Numbered from the stretch's first letter, positions 1-9,156 are shown. The stretch is DNA of 64,000 bases from Streptomyces sp. NBC_01471 (GCF_041438865.1 NZ_CP109450.1:4609001-4673000), one strand, 5' to 3'. The notes: generated from the sequence alone by a model not told the origin. Translations and numbers: made by a program.

Positions 1-361
1 GCGCCTGCTCCCAGGGCCACTTCGCGCCGCGGCCCGACTCGATGAGCGGGATCGTGCGGAACGCCTGGTCGGAGAGGCCGCCGGCGTCAGCTGCCGGGAA
101 CGGGCGGCCTGCCCGGGACGGGCGAGCTTCGCGGCGACCTGTTCGGCAGCGGTCGATCACGTGAATTACGCGACGCCGCCGGGGAGTTGCTCACCCGCCG
201 TACCCGCCTCCGTCGCGGGCCGGGTGCGAGGCACGGGTGCGGGGGCCCGTCACGGGGCCCGTCACGTCTGCCGGGGCCGCCGCGTGTCACCGGGCGTAAC
301 GCGAGGTCACGCCGGGCACGGCGCCGCAGACAGTGCGAAATCACGCTCGTATGCTCGAACC
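1..361. other. Unresolved region upstream of fbiC
   Basis: This stretch has no complete gene that I can defend. The first ~90 bases have coding-like third-position GC in two readings: plus frame 3, stopping near base 167, and a minus-strand reading that would run left out of the window. The rest up to the fbiC start looks non-coding. It may hold the tail or the beginning of a neighbouring gene cut by the window edge, plus the fbiC promoter. I cannot tell which strand is right from sequence alone. Confidence 0.3.
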
Positions 362-2956
362 ATGACTGATCCGCAGCCCGCAGTACCCACCGCAAATGCC
401 ATGCGCCGCGCGCTCCGGCGGGCCAGGGACGGGGTGGCCCTCGACACTGCCGAGGCTGCCGTGCTTCTCCAGGCACGCGGTGACGACCTGCGTGACCTCG
501 CCGCGTCGGCGGCGCGCGTCCGGGACGCCGGTCTGGAAGCGGTCGGGCGGCCCGGAGTCATCACGTACTCCCGCAAGGTGTTCATCCCGCTGACCCGCCT
601 CTGCCGGGACAAGTGCCACTACTGCACGTTCGTCACCGTGCCCGGCAAGCTCAAGCGGGGCGGCCACGGCATGTACCTCTCGCCCGACGAGGTGCTGGAG
701 ATCGCCCGCCAGGGCGCCGAACTCGGCTGCAAGGAAGCGCTGTTCACGCTCGGTGACCGCCCCGAGGAGCGCTGGCCCGAGGCGCGCGAGTGGCTGGAGG
801 CCGAAGGGTACGACGACACCCTGTCCTACGTACGCGCCATGGCCGTCCGGGTCCTGGAGGAGACCGGCCTGCTGCCGCACCTCAACCCGGGCGTCATGTC
901 CTGGACCGACCTCCAGCGGCTCAAGCCGGTCGCCCCCTCGATGGGCATGATGCTGGAGACCACGGCGACCCGGCTGTGGAGCGAGCCGGGCGGCCCGCAC
1001 CACGGCTCGCCCGACAAGGAGCCCGCTGTACGGCTGCGCGTCCTGGAGGACGCCGGACGTTCCAACGTCCCCTTCACCACCGGTGTGCTGATCGGGATCG
1101 GTGAGTCGTACGAGGAGCGCGCCGACGCCTTCTTCGAGCTGCGCAGGGTCGCGCGCTCCTACCACGGCGTCCAGGAAGTCATCGTCCAGAACTTCCGGGC
1201 CAAGCCCGACACGGCGATGCGCGCGATGCCCGACGCCGAGCTGGAGGAGCTGGCCGCCGCCATCGCGGTGGCCCGGCACGTCCTCGGCCCGTCGGCCCGA
1301 CTCCAGGCCCCGCCGAACCTGGTCGACGCGGAGTACGCGCTGCTCATCGGCGCCGGGATCGACGACTGGGGCGGCGTGTCCCCGCTGACGCCCGACCACG
1401 TCAACCCCGAGCGCCCCTGGCCGCACATCGACGAGCTGGCCGAACGGACCGCCGCAGCGGGCTTCCAGCTCCGTGAACGGCTCACCATCTACCCGGAGTT
1501 CATCCAGCGCGGCGAGCCCTGGCTCGACCCCCGGCTCGTGCCGCACGTCCGCGCGCTGGCCGATCCGGAGACCGGCCTGGCCCGCGACGGCGTCAAGCCG
1601 TCCGGGCTGCCCTGGCAGGAGCCCGACGAGGGCTTCACCGCCACCGGCCGCACCGATCTGCACACCACCATCGACACCGAGGGCCGCACGTCCGACCGCC
1701 GGGACGACTTCGACGAGGTGTACGGGGACTGGGACGCCCTGCGCGAACAGGCGGCCCCCGGCATGGTCCCGTCCCGTATCGACACCGACGTCAAGCAGGC
1801 CCTGGACCAGGCGGCCGCGGACCCGACCCAGCTCACCGACGACGAGGCGCTCGCCCTGCTGCACGCGGACGGCCCGGCGCTGGACGCACTCACCCGGATC
1901 GCCGACGGACTGCGCCGTGACGTGGTCGGTGACGACGTCACGTACATCGTCACCAGGAACATCAACTTCACCAACGTCTGCTACACCGGGTGCCGCTTCT
2001 GCGCCTTCGCCCAGCGGCGCACGGACGCCGACGCGTACACGCTCTCGCTGGACCAGGTCGCCGACCGGGCCGCCCAGGCGTGGGACGTCGGCGCGACCGA
2101 GGTCTGCATGCAGGGCGGCATCCACCCGGACCTGCCCGGCACGGCGTACTTCGACATCGCGAAGGCAGTGAAGGACCGCGTCCCCGGGATGCACGTCCAC
2201 GCGTTCTCCCCGATGGAGGTGGTGAACGGCGCGACCCGCACCGGCCTGTCCATCCGCGAGTGGCTCACCGCGGCGAAGGAGGCCGGCCTCGGCTCGATCC
2301 CCGGCACGGCGGCCGAGATCCTGGACGACGAGGTCCGCTGGGTCCTCACCAAGGGCAAGCTGCCGACGGCAACCTGGATCGAGGTCATCACGACCGCCCA
2401 CGAACTGGGCATCCGCTCCTCGTCCACGATGATGTACGGCCATGTCGACCAGCCCCGGCACTGGCTCGGCCACTTCCGCACCCTGGCGGAGATCCAGCGG
2501 ACCGCGCTGGCCAAGGGGGTGGAGGGCTTCACGGAGTTCGTGACGCTGCCCTTCATCCACACCAACGCCCCGGTGTACCTGGCCGGGATCGCCCGCCCCG
2601 GCCCGACGGCCCGCGACAACCGCGCGGTCACCGCGATGGCCCGGCTGCTGCTCCACCCGTACATCCCCAACATCCAGACCAGCTGGGTGAAGCTGGGCGC
2701 GGAGGGCGCGGCGGAGATGCTGCGCTCCGGGGCGAACGACCTGGGCGGCACGCTGATGGAGGAGACCATCTCCCGTATGGCGGGCTCCAGTTACGGTTCG
2801 TACCGCTCGGTCCAGGACCTCATCGCCATCGCGGACCTGGCGGGCCGCCCGGCCCGCGCCCGGAACACGCTGTACGGACCGGTCCCGGAGGAGCGGATGC
2901 AGGCGGCCCGGTCATCGGACGGACACCTGCCGGAGCTGCTGCCGGTACTGGACTGA
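362..2956 (+). CDS. fbiC: Bifunctional FO synthase (CofG-CofH fusion)
   Basis: Makes FO (7,8-didemethyl-8-hydroxy-5-deazariboflavin), the chromophore of coenzyme F420, from tyrosine and the flavin precursor 5-amino-6-ribitylaminouracil. The 864-residue protein has two radical-SAM halves. The CofG-like half carries the CxxxCxxC cluster motif C81-x3-C85-x2-C88. The CofH-like half carries the same motif at C540-x3-C544-x2-C547. The length matches the fused actinobacterial FbiC; archaea use two separate proteins. The frame is open further upstream, but the ATG at 362 begins the protein-like, high-GC3 part. A strong hairpin follows the stop at 2968-3010, so it appears monocistronic. The family assignment is secure. 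Confidence 0.95.
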   Translation: MTDPQPAVPTANAMRRALRRARDGVALDTAEAAVLLQARGDDLRDLAASAARVRDAGLEAVGRPGVITYSRKVFIPLTRLCRDKCHYCTFVTVPGKLKRGGHGMYLSPDEVLEIARQGAELGCKEALFTLGDRPEERWPEAREWLEAEGYDDTLSYVRAMAVRVLEETGLLPHLNPGVMSWTDLQRLKPVAPSMGMMLETTATRLWSEPGGPHHGSPDKEPAVRLRVLEDAGRSNVPFTTGVLIGIGESYEERADAFFELRRVARSYHGVQEVIVQNFRAKPDTAMRAMPDAELEELAAAIAVARHVLGPSARLQAPPNLVDAEYALLIGAGIDDWGGVSPLTPDHVNPERPWPHIDELAERTAAAGFQLRERLTIYPEFIQRGEPWLDPRLVPHVRALADPETGLARDGVKPSGLPWQEPDEGFTATGRTDLHTTIDTEGRTSDRRDDFDEVYGDWDALREQAAPGMVPSRIDTDVKQALDQAAADPTQLTDDEALALLHADGPALDALTRIADGLRRDVVGDDVTYIVTRNINFTNVCYTGCRFCAFAQRRTDADAYTLSLDQVADRAAQAWDVGATEVCMQGGIHPDLPGTAYFDIAKAVKDRVPGMHVHAFSPMEVVNGATRTGLSIREWLTAAKEAGLGSIPGTAAEILDDEVRWVLTKGKLPTATWIEVITTAHELGIRSSSTMMYGHVDQPRHWLGHFRTLAEIQRTALAKGVEGFTEFVTLPFIHTNAPVYLAGIARPGPTARDNRAVTAMARLLLHPYIPNIQTSWVKLGAEGAAEMLRSGANDLGGTLMEETISRMAGSSYGSYRSVQDLIAIADLAGRPARARNTLYGPVPEERMQAARSSDGHLPELLPVLD

Positions 2957-2967
2957 GGCGGCCGTAT

Positions 2968-3010
2968 CCCGCTCTCCGTCCTCCGCCCGTAGCGGAGGGC
3001 GGAGAGCGGG
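2968..3010 (+). terminator. Strong hairpin terminator after fbiC
   Basis: Inverted repeat with a 19-bp stem (2968-2986 with 2992-3010, one G-U wobble) and a 5-base loop, 11 bases after the fbiC stop. There is no long T-run, as is common in Streptomyces. Confidence 0.8.
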
Positions 3011-3025
3011 CGGTGTTACGTGATG

Positions 3026-3061
3026 GGGGCGCCGCCCCGGCAGTGACCCGGGCGGCGCCCC
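3026..3061 (-). terminator. Hairpin between convergent fbiC and PIN toxin gene
   Basis: GC-rich inverted repeat with 12 perfect base pairs (3026-3037 with 3050-3061) just beyond the 3' end of the minus-strand PIN-domain gene. It could stop transcripts from either side. Confidence 0.65.
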
Positions 3062-3071
3062 GGGGGTGCGC

Positions 3072-3470
3072 TCAGTGGAAGCCCAGCATTCCGGGTGAGT
3101 CGATGTCGACGGTCAGGCTGCCCGGCGGGTAGTCGCTCTCGCGGCCGGTCAGGATGATCGACATTCCACCACTCTCCTGATGGGGTGTCGCTACGTAGAG
3201 CGCGTGACAGGTGTCGGAGCCGCCCCAGCCGTCCCGGACCATTCCGCCGACCGTCGCTGCTGCTGTCTGGTCGAGGGGATCGACCAGAACACCCGGAAGC
3301 GCCAGCACATTGCGTGCGAGGCCCGCGTCGGACGTCTCCGCCTGCATCAGACACAGCGCGGGGACGTGCAGCCAGTCGCCCGGTGTCCCGGCCACGTTGC
3401 CGGCCAGGAGGTGCAGCGCACGATGACCTTGAGCGAGCGCCGTCACCGCACTGGTGTCGAGGATGATCAC
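3072..3470 (-). CDS. PIN-domain protein, VapC-like toxin
   Basis: Probable ribonuclease toxin of a type II toxin-antitoxin pair. The 132-residue protein starts MIILDTSAV, the usual PIN beginning with the first acidic metal ligand (Asp5), and has a second acidic position in the segment QAETSDAG. The C-terminal half departs from classic VapC, and the later conserved acidic residues are hard to place, so catalytic competence is uncertain. It starts with GTG (3470-3468) overlapping the antitoxin stop as GTGA, which indicates translational coupling. Family call fairly sure; activity inferred. Confidence 0.75.
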   Translation of the reverse strand: MIILDTSAVTALAQGHRALHLLAGNVAGTPGDWLHVPALCLMQAETSDAGLARNVLALPGVLVDPLDQTAAATVGGMVRDGWGGSDTCHALYVATPHQESGGMSIILTGRESDYPPGSLTVDIDSPGMLGFH

Positions 3471-3751
3471 GCAGCCTTGCCCCGCTGTGCGTGCACCTTC
3501 TCGGCCGCGAGCGCGTACACATTGGCCAGGACGTCAGGGCCCTGGTCGAACTCCTCGTCGGTCAGGGTGCAGCCCATGCGCTCACGCAGCACCTTGCGGG
3601 TGGCCGCGACGCGCTCGGCGACCTGGGCTGCGGTGGGCTGCTGGGCAGCTAGTTGATCAACGAGCTGGCCCAGGCTCAGACCTCGTTCCTTGGCCAGCTC
3701 GGCGAGGTGGTCGCGAGTCTCTTTCGGCACTTGGATCGTCGTTGTTGCCAT
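3467..3751 (-). CDS. Antitoxin of PIN toxin pair, RHH-like
   Basis: A 94-residue protein beginning MATTTIQVPKETRDHLAELA, the pattern of a ribbon-helix-helix or Arc/MetJ-like DNA-binding N-terminus. Helical acidic segments follow that could wrap the toxin. It lies first in a two-gene unit and overlaps the PIN gene by four bases. By analogy with other such pairs it should repress its own promoter, which would lie just right of 3751. No palindrome was obvious there. Confidence 0.75.
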   Translation of the reverse strand: MATTTIQVPKETRDHLAELAKERGLSLGQLVDQLAAQQPTAAQVAERVAATRKVLRERMGCTLTDEEFDQGPDVLANVYALAAEKVHAQRGKAA

Positions 3752-3991
3752 AGGGAGACTATAGGCGTCCCATGGTGGTGATGCGGTCGCCTCTCACCAG
3801 GGCTTGCCTGTGATGCCGCGAAGGGGAGGGAGGAAGGGGCCGGAGGAATACGCACTCCTTGCCACTCTTAACTTATAGCGCACTGGGGGGCTTGCGGCAA
3901 GGCCCCCGTCATGGCGCAGAATCGCCCCTCGAAGCCGGACCCCGGGGAGTCGGCTTCCAGGAATTCAACGTGGGCGAAATTGGGGGTTGTG

Positions 3992-5443
3992 ATGATCGAC
4001 GTGATCATTGCCGGCGGCGGACCGACCGGCATGATGCTGGCCGCCGAGCTGCGGTTGCACGGGGTACAGGTGCTCGTGCTGGAGAAGGAACCGGCGCCTG
4101 CCGCGTATGTCCGCTCGCTCGGCCTGCACGCGCGCAGCATCGAGGTGATGGACCAGCGCGGCCTGCTGGAGCGGTTCCTCGCGGAAGGCAAGAAGTATCC
4201 GCTCGGCGGCTTCTTCGCCGCCATCAGCAAACCGGCACCCGACCGGCTGGACACCGCACACGGCTATGTCCTCGGCATCCCGCAGCCCCTCACCGACCGC
4301 CTGCTGGCCGAGCACGCCACCGAGCTCGGCGTCGAGATCCGGCGCGGCTGCGCAGTGGTCGGGCTGAGCCAGTCCGAGGACGGTGACGGGGGTGCGGACG
4401 GGGGCGGTGTGACCGTCGAGCTGGCCGGTGGTGAGCTGCTGCGCTCGCGCTACCTGGTGGGCTGCGACGGCGGCCGCAGCACGGTGCGCAAACTGCTCGG
4501 CGTCGGTTTCCCGGGTGAGCCCAGCAGGGTCGAGACGCTGCTGGGCCAGATGGAGGTGACCGCTGCGCCGGAGACGGTGGCCGCCGTGGTGGGCGAGGTC
4601 CGCAAGACCCAGCTGCGGTTCGGCCTCGGGCCCTCCGGGGACGGGACGTACCGCGTCGTCGTGCCCGCCGAGGGGGTGTCCGATGACCGCACGGTCCCGC
4701 CCACGCTCGACGAGTTCAAGGAGCAGTTGCGGGCATTCGCCGGTACCGACTTCGGCGTGCACTCCCCGCGCTGGCTCTCCCGCTTCGGCGATGCCACCCG
4801 GCTGGCCGAGCGCTACCGGTCCGGACGGGTGTTTCTGGCCGGTGACGCGGCGCACATCCACCCGCCGACCGGAGGGCAGGGCCTCAACCTCGGCATCCAG
4901 GACGCGTTCAACCTTGGCTGGAAACTGGCCGCCGAGATCGGCGGCTGGGCACCGGACGGCCTGCTGGACAGCTACCACACCGAACGGCACCCGGTGGCCG
5001 CCGCCGTACTGGACAGCACCCGGGCGCAGATGGAGCTGATGTCCACCGAGCCGGGTGCGCAGGCCGTGCGCCGGCTGGTGTCGGAACTGGCGGACTTCGA
5101 GAACGTGAACCGGCACCTGATCGAGAAGATCACCGCGATCACGATCCGCTACGACTTCGGCGAGGGCCACGAACTGCTCGGCAGGCGGCTGCGCGACGTG
5201 GAGCTGAAGCGCGGCCATCTGTACGGGCTGATGCACGCGGGCCGCGGCCTGCTGCTCGACCAGACCGGCCGCCTCTCGGTGGAGGGCTGGGAGGACCGGG
5301 TCGACCACATCATCGACGTCAGCGAGGAACTGGACGCCCCCGCGGTACTGCTGCGGCCGGACGGCCACGTGGCATGGGTCGGCGAGGACCAGCAGGAGCT
5401 GCGCGACCAGCTCCCGACGTGGTTCGGCGCTGCCACCGGCTGA
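3992..5443 (+). CDS. FAD-dependent aromatic monooxygenase (PheA/TfdB type)
   Basis: Flavoprotein monooxygenase of the p-hydroxybenzoate hydroxylase superfamily, about 483 residues. It has the N-terminal dinucleotide fold GGGPTG at residues 8-13, the DG motif (LVGCDGGRSTVRK) and the GD motif (FLAGDAAHIHPPTGGQG) for FAD ribityl binding, and a thioredoxin-like C-terminal tail. Relatives hydroxylate phenols or polyketide rings; the substrate here is unknown. The start is the ATG at 3992, preceded by GGGGG; GTG at 3989 is possible. It stands alone between a TA pair and a hairpin, so its pathway cannot be read from neighbours. Confidence 0.85.
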   Translation: MIDVIIAGGGPTGMMLAAELRLHGVQVLVLEKEPAPAAYVRSLGLHARSIEVMDQRGLLERFLAEGKKYPLGGFFAAISKPAPDRLDTAHGYVLGIPQPLTDRLLAEHATELGVEIRRGCAVVGLSQSEDGDGGADGGGVTVELAGGELLRSRYLVGCDGGRSTVRKLLGVGFPGEPSRVETLLGQMEVTAAPETVAAVVGEVRKTQLRFGLGPSGDGTYRVVVPAEGVSDDRTVPPTLDEFKEQLRAFAGTDFGVHSPRWLSRFGDATRLAERYRSGRVFLAGDAAHIHPPTGGQGLNLGIQDAFNLGWKLAAEIGGWAPDGLLDSYHTERHPVAAAVLDSTRAQMELMSTEPGAQAVRRLVSELADFENVNRHLIEKITAITIRYDFGEGHELLGRRLRDVELKRGHLYGLMHAGRGLLLDQTGRLSVEGWEDRVDHIIDVSEELDAPAVLLRPDGHVAWVGEDQQELRDQLPTWFGAATG

Positions 5444-5459
5444 GCGCGCGCTCCCGGCC

Positions 5460-5501
5460 ACGGCCGCGTTGAGGACCACGGGGAGCCGTCAACGCGGCCG
5501 T
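5460..5501. terminator. Bidirectional hairpin terminator
   Basis: Perfect 13-bp inverted repeat (5460-5472 with 5489-5501) with a 16-base loop, between the convergent monooxygenase and DUF397 genes. It can serve both transcripts. Confidence 0.75.
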
Positions 5502-5514
5502 ATGGACGTGGAGT

Positions 5515-5709
5515 TCAGCGCCCGGCGGTGAACTCCACGAAGGCGGTCCAGGCGGTGTCGGGGAAGACGAGCGCGGGGCCGGTGGGGGCGGTCTTGCTGT
5601 CGCGTACGGGGACGAGGCCGGGGTAGTCGTGTGCGACCTCGACGCAGTTAGTGTCGCCCCCGTCGCTGTGACTCGACTTGCGCCAGGTTGCGACGGACAG
5701 GTCGGTCAC
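5515..5709 (-). CDS. DUF397 protein (second of tandem pair)
   Basis: A 64-residue DUF397 protein with the family core: WRKSSHSD near the N-terminus, NCVEV, then PVRDSK and a closing A-W-x-x-F. It begins with GTG at 5709-5707, which overlaps the stop of the upstream DUF397 gene as GTGA. DUF397 proteins are small partners of WhiJ-like XRE/DUF5753 regulators and, in some studied pairs (Scr1 type), act with them in toxin-antitoxin-like fashion. It is clearly a paralogue of its upstream neighbour, so the pair arose by tandem duplication. Confidence 0.85.
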   Translation of the reverse strand: MTDLSVATWRKSSHSDGGDTNCVEVAHDYPGLVPVRDSKTAPTGPALVFPDTAWTAFVEFTAGR

Positions 5710-5915
5710 GAGCTCTGCCTCCGGACGTTGTGGATGAAGGCGGTCCAGGCAGAAACCGGGAAGACGAGCGCGGGGCCGTTCGGGGCGGCCTTGCTGTCGC
5801 GTACGGGGATGAGCCCAGGGAAGTCGTCTGCGACCTCGACGCAGTTCGTCTGGCCTCCGTCGCTGTAGCTCGACTTGCGCCAGTGAGCGGTGGAGAGGTC
5901 GGGCGTTCGGTTCAT
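5706..5915 (-). CDS. DUF397 protein (first of tandem pair)
   Basis: A 69-residue DUF397 protein sharing most positions with the next gene (WRKSSYSDGG, TNCVEVA, PGL, PVRDSK, GPALVFP). Its ATG overlaps the stop of the upstream XRE regulator as ATGA, so regulator and both DUF397 genes should be co-translated. Role by family: partner or target of the adjacent WhiJ-like regulator in development or secondary-metabolism control; the direct function is unknown. Confidence 0.88.
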   Translation of the reverse strand: MNRTPDLSTAHWRKSSYSDGGQTNCVEVADDFPGLIPVRDSKAAPNGPALVFPVSAWTAFIHNVRRQSS

Positions 5916-6736
5916 GATCTGTGCTCCTCCAAGACGCCCCGGATAAACGCCAGCGAGTCCGACGGGGACAGCGCCAGATCTCGGATCCGATCGTAAGCCA
6001 GTCGGTAGCTGGTGACCTTGTCAGGATCATCGATCAACTCGCCGAATCCATTGCCCTCAACGTAGGCAACAGAACTGCCGTCCGGCTGCCACAGGACGGA
6101 GAGATGGCTTCCCATGAGCCCGTGCACGCCTGAACTGAAGGGCAGTACTTGCACGACGACGGAAGGGAGTTGCGCGACCTCGATCAGGTGCTCCAGCTGT
6201 TCCCCCCACACCTTCGGGTCGCTCGACTGACGCCGAAGTGCCACCTCATCCAGGATCACGCGCACGTGAGGCGTTGGGGAGCGGTGGAGTATGTCCTGAC
6301 GGCTCATCCGCGCGGCGACCTGCTCCTCGACCAACTCGGTGCCGCCCTCATTGGTCTGGGCTGCCGACAACACCTCGCGAGCGTAGTCCTCGGTCTGGAG
6401 AAGCCCCGGTACGGCCAGCTGGAACATCCACATCACGCACGCCGAATTCTCCAGCCGCATGAACTCCTTGTATCTGTCCTTGAAGACCTCCCTCCGCGCC
6501 ACCTTCCACAGCTGCACCAGCAGCCCCCCGGTCCCGTAATAACGGTCGAGGTCCTCCATCACCGCACGCTTCGAGAGCCGCTGGCTCACCTCCAGCCGGT
6601 ACAGGTAGCTCTTGTCGTACCGTGTCTCGGCCGCCAGCTCGCTGAGTGATTTGCCTGCCTTCTCGCGCAGGTACCGCAACGCGCGTCCCAGGGCCGCGCG
6701 CCCCGACTCCTCTTCCGGCTCGGCGAGTTCGGACAT
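5912..6736 (-). CDS. XRE regulator with DUF5753 (WhiJ/Scr1-like)
   Basis: A 274-residue regulator. The N-terminal helix-turn-helix (about residues 13-70) is followed by the DUF5753 ligand or partner domain, recognisable from VPGLLQTEDYARE and the later VVVQVLPFSSGVHGLMGS motif. It is the first gene of a three-gene unit with two DUF397 genes, all linked by 4-base stop/start overlaps. Such sets are multicopy in Streptomyces and influence sporulation or antibiotic production. Autoregulation is likely but no operator was identified. Confidence 0.9.
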   Translation of the reverse strand: MSELAEPEEESGRAALGRALRYLREKAGKSLSELAAETRYDKSYLYRLEVSQRLSKRAVMEDLDRYYGTGGLLVQLWKVARREVFKDRYKEFMRLENSACVMWMFQLAVPGLLQTEDYAREVLSAAQTNEGGTELVEEQVAARMSRQDILHRSPTPHVRVILDEVALRRQSSDPKVWGEQLEHLIEVAQLPSVVVQVLPFSSGVHGLMGSHLSVLWQPDGSSVAYVEGNGFGELIDDPDKVTSYRLAYDRIRDLALSPSDSLAFIRGVLEEHRS

Positions 6737-6881
6737 CGGTCCCCTCCTGTTGCCGTGCGCGACGGCAATCGCGCGTCTCTTTCCGAGCGTAGGGCCAGGA
6801 CGTAATCATCGGGACACGAACGGTAATCACCGCTCGTCAGTGAAGACCCGAACTTCCGATCCCCCCTGTGAGGCGCCGAAC

Positions 6882-7190
6882 ATGCCCGATTCCCTGCTCC
6901 GGCTGCTGCCCTGGACCAGTCCCGAAGGCAAGCCCTGCTACCTCAGCACGGACAACCCGCGCAGCCTGCTGTCCCGGCTGGCCGACGATGTGGAGGATCA
7001 GCAGATGGACTCGGCGGAAGCGGTGCTGGCTGGTTCGCGTGCGGTGCTGGCCGATCAGGCGGCGGGGGAGCGGGCCGTACGGTTCGCGCTCACCCGGGCC
7101 ACCGAGTCGCTCGGGGACGTGCTCCGTGTCGCGTACAGCAGGGGTGAACGGATCGAGGGCGGCGGCTGCGGGGACGGGGATGAGGAGTAG
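6882..7190 (+). CDS. Hypothetical small protein
   Basis: A 102-residue protein starting MPDSLLRLLPWTSPEG, divergent from the XRE/DUF397 operon. I recognise the general type (a small Streptomyces protein often encoded beside XRE/DUF397 loci) but not a named domain. The middle is a helical, Ala-rich segment and there are no membrane spans. The ATG at 6882 opens the protein-like part. Position opposite the regulator suggests shared control; the function is unknown. Confidence 0.6.
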   Translation: MPDSLLRLLPWTSPEGKPCYLSTDNPRSLLSRLADDVEDQQMDSAEAVLAGSRAVLADQAAGERAVRFALTRATESLGDVLRVAYSRGERIEGGGCGDGDEE

Positions 7191-7360
7191 CACGGTCCCG
7201 GCGCCCGCCTGCCCCCCCGGAAGGCTCCGCCAGGACAGTGGTGTGGAGGCGGACCGCGAGGTGGTCGCATCGTGTGGCCCCGGGCCGCTGCCGCCCGCTG
7301 TCCCCCGTGGTCGCACCAGGTCAGCGGGCGAACTGCACTCACGTTCTCAGCACGTAGTCC

Positions 7361-8062
7361 TCAGGACGCGCCGCCCTGACCCGCGCTTCCGAGCGGGCCG
7401 ATCTTCACGGGGGAGCCGCTGCCGTCCGTGACGGGCAGCGTGCGCTCGCCCGGCCAGTTGAGCGTGACCGACTTCGTCTCGTCCGGCGGGGTCACCACCA
7501 GTCCCGTGATGCGGATGCCGGAGCCGCCCGTCTTGTTGAACGGGTAGTTGATGGGGAAGTCGATCGCCTTCCCGTTCTTGAGGACGGTCGAGATGGTCTC
7601 CTGGCCGGTGCGCTTCGCGGACAGCGGCCCGTAGGTGGTCTTCAGGTCGACGCCCGCGTACCCGGAAATCGCGCAGTCCCGGCCGCTGGTGTTCGTCAGC
7701 TCCACCACGACGGTGGCGTCGGCGTCGCCCCCGATGGTGTTGTCCGTCGCCGTGATCTTCAGGTCGTCGGTGCGGCACTTGCCGCCCTTGCCGCCCGCGC
7801 TGGAGCCGGACCCGGCAGCCGTACCCGTCCCGCTGGAGCCCGACCCGCCGGACTTCGTACCGGTGGAGTCCTTCCCGCCCGCCTGATCCGAACTGCCCGA
7901 GCCCGAACCGGTACCCGACGAGGACGCGGCGGACTCGGTGGACGCGGCGGACCCGGACGACGAGTCGCTCGCTGCCGCGCCGCCGTCGTCGTTCTGGCAG
8001 GCCGTGAGCGAGAGACCCGCGGCTATGGCCAGGGCCGCGAAGGTGAGCTTGTGAACGCGCAT
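7361..8062 (-). CDS. DUF4232 lipoprotein
   Basis: A 233-residue secreted lipoprotein. A signal peptide (MRVHKLTFAALAIAAGL) leads into the lipobox LTAC with lipidated Cys22. Next comes a ~75-residue Ser/Gly/Thr-rich linker and a C-terminal DUF4232 beta-domain with conserved Cys pairs (KCRTDDL; RDCAISGYAG). It should be anchored to the outer face of the membrane, with the linker placing the domain in the wall. The function of DUF4232 is unknown. The start is set by the signal peptide; the open frame upstream of 8062 is not protein-like. Confidence 0.85.
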   Translation of the reverse strand: MRVHKLTFAALAIAAGLSLTACQNDDGGAAASDSSSGSAASTESAASSSGTGSGSGSSDQAGGKDSTGTKSGGSGSSGTGTAAGSGSSAGGKGGKCRTDDLKITATDNTIGGDADATVVVELTNTSGRDCAISGYAGVDLKTTYGPLSAKRTGQETISTVLKNGKAIDFPINYPFNKTGGSGIRITGLVVTPPDETKSVTLNWPGERTLPVTDGSGSPVKIGPLGSAGQGGAS

Positions 8063-8419
8063 CGTTTCTTCCTCAGTATCGGTGGGCAGTGCCGGCTGCT
8101 CGGTACGGGTCGGTACGAGCGGGCGTTTCTGCACACTGGGATTGCCCCGGCCCGGCGAATCGTTCCGCACAGCCGCCTCCTAGGACATTCCCGTTACACG
8201 CACAGCCAGGCACCACGCCCACCACCACCGGGCGGCACCGTGCCCGGACTCGCCGTCGCCTCGTCAGCAGGGCGGTTCCCACCACCGTTCCGCATCTGTG
8301 AGCGGCCACCGGCCGCTGGGACAGACCCGTAACCCGGCGGATCTTGACCGCAACCGGTGGCATGCCCTCCTCAACCCGCCTCGCCTGCTGTCCGGATGAA
8401 AGCCCCTAGGGTCGCTGCC
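8063..8419. promoter_or_regulatory. Divergent intergenic region
   Basis: A 357-base gap between the DUF4232 lipoprotein (minus) and the P-loop kinase (plus). It must contain both promoters. I could not identify convincing -35/-10 boxes or an operator, and saw no small gene. Confidence 0.5.
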
Positions 8420-9055
8420 ATGCGAGATGTACGGGTGGTGTTGATCGGCGGGACGTCGAACGTCGGGAAGTCGACCGTCGCCCAAGTGGTCGCGGACAGG
8501 CTCGGGTTCGGATACCTGTCGACCGATGGGCTGGCACGGCATCCCGGGCGGCCCTGGCGGACGCCGGAGCGGGAGGTGCCGGAACATGTCGCCGAGCATT
8601 ACGCGTCGCACACCGTCGACCAGTTGATCTCGTCCGTCACCGAGCACTATGAACGGCTCTGGCCCCGGATCCGGGAGCTGATCACGGAGCACGCGGCCGG
8701 GCACCGCGCGGGAGGGGGTCTGGTGCTGGAGGGGTCGGCGCTGCGGCCCGCGCGGGTCGCCGGCCTGACCGTTCCCCGTACGGCCGCCGTGTGGCTGACC
8801 GCGAGTGAAGCCGTCATCCGCGGCCGGGTGCGGAAGGCCGGCCGCTACCGGGAAGCGGCGGACCACGAACGGCTCCTGATGGACCGGTTCCTGGCCCGCG
8901 GGGTCCGCTACCAGGCGCTCATGCTGGAGGACGCCGACAGGCTGGGTCTCGACCGTATCGACGCGGGCAGCGGCCGGACCGCCGGCGAGCTGGCCGACGC
9001 GGTGCTCACGGCGGTCGGCACGCAGTACGCGATCGGGCGGTCGGCCCACCGATGA
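8420..9055 (+). CDS. P-loop kinase-like protein
   Basis: A 211-residue single-domain P-loop NTPase. The Walker A motif GGTSNVGKST is at residues 9-18, followed by a kinase-like substrate segment (GYLSTDGLARHPGR) and a lid-like basic region (RGRVRKAGRYREAADHERLL). The layout resembles small-molecule kinases of the 2-phosphoglycerate or shikimate kinase type, but the substrate cannot be assigned. The start is the ATG at 8420; an in-frame ATG at 8396 would add 8 residues. It is followed by an ADP-ribosylglycohydrolase gene with its own upstream region. Confidence 0.75.
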   Translation: MRDVRVVLIGGTSNVGKSTVAQVVADRLGFGYLSTDGLARHPGRPWRTPEREVPEHVAEHYASHTVDQLISSVTEHYERLWPRIRELITEHAAGHRAGGGLVLEGSALRPARVAGLTVPRTAAVWLTASEAVIRGRVRKAGRYREAADHERLLMDRFLARGVRYQALMLEDADRLGLDRIDAGSGRTAGELADAVLTAVGTQYAIGRSAHR

Positions 9056-9156
9056 CGCCTGGTTACGGCGTCCCGCACCGGCTCGCGGACAGCCGGTCAA
9101 CGCCGCCCGGATCGCGCTCTTAAACGGTCGATCGCGGTCGATTAGAGTGCTTCGCC

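Noticed and set aside
341..2656. 771-codon open frame antisense to fbiC
   Set aside because: Typical shadow frame of a GC-rich gene; product is Arg/Gly/Val/Asp low-complexity with no domain, while the plus strand encodes an unmistakable FbiC.
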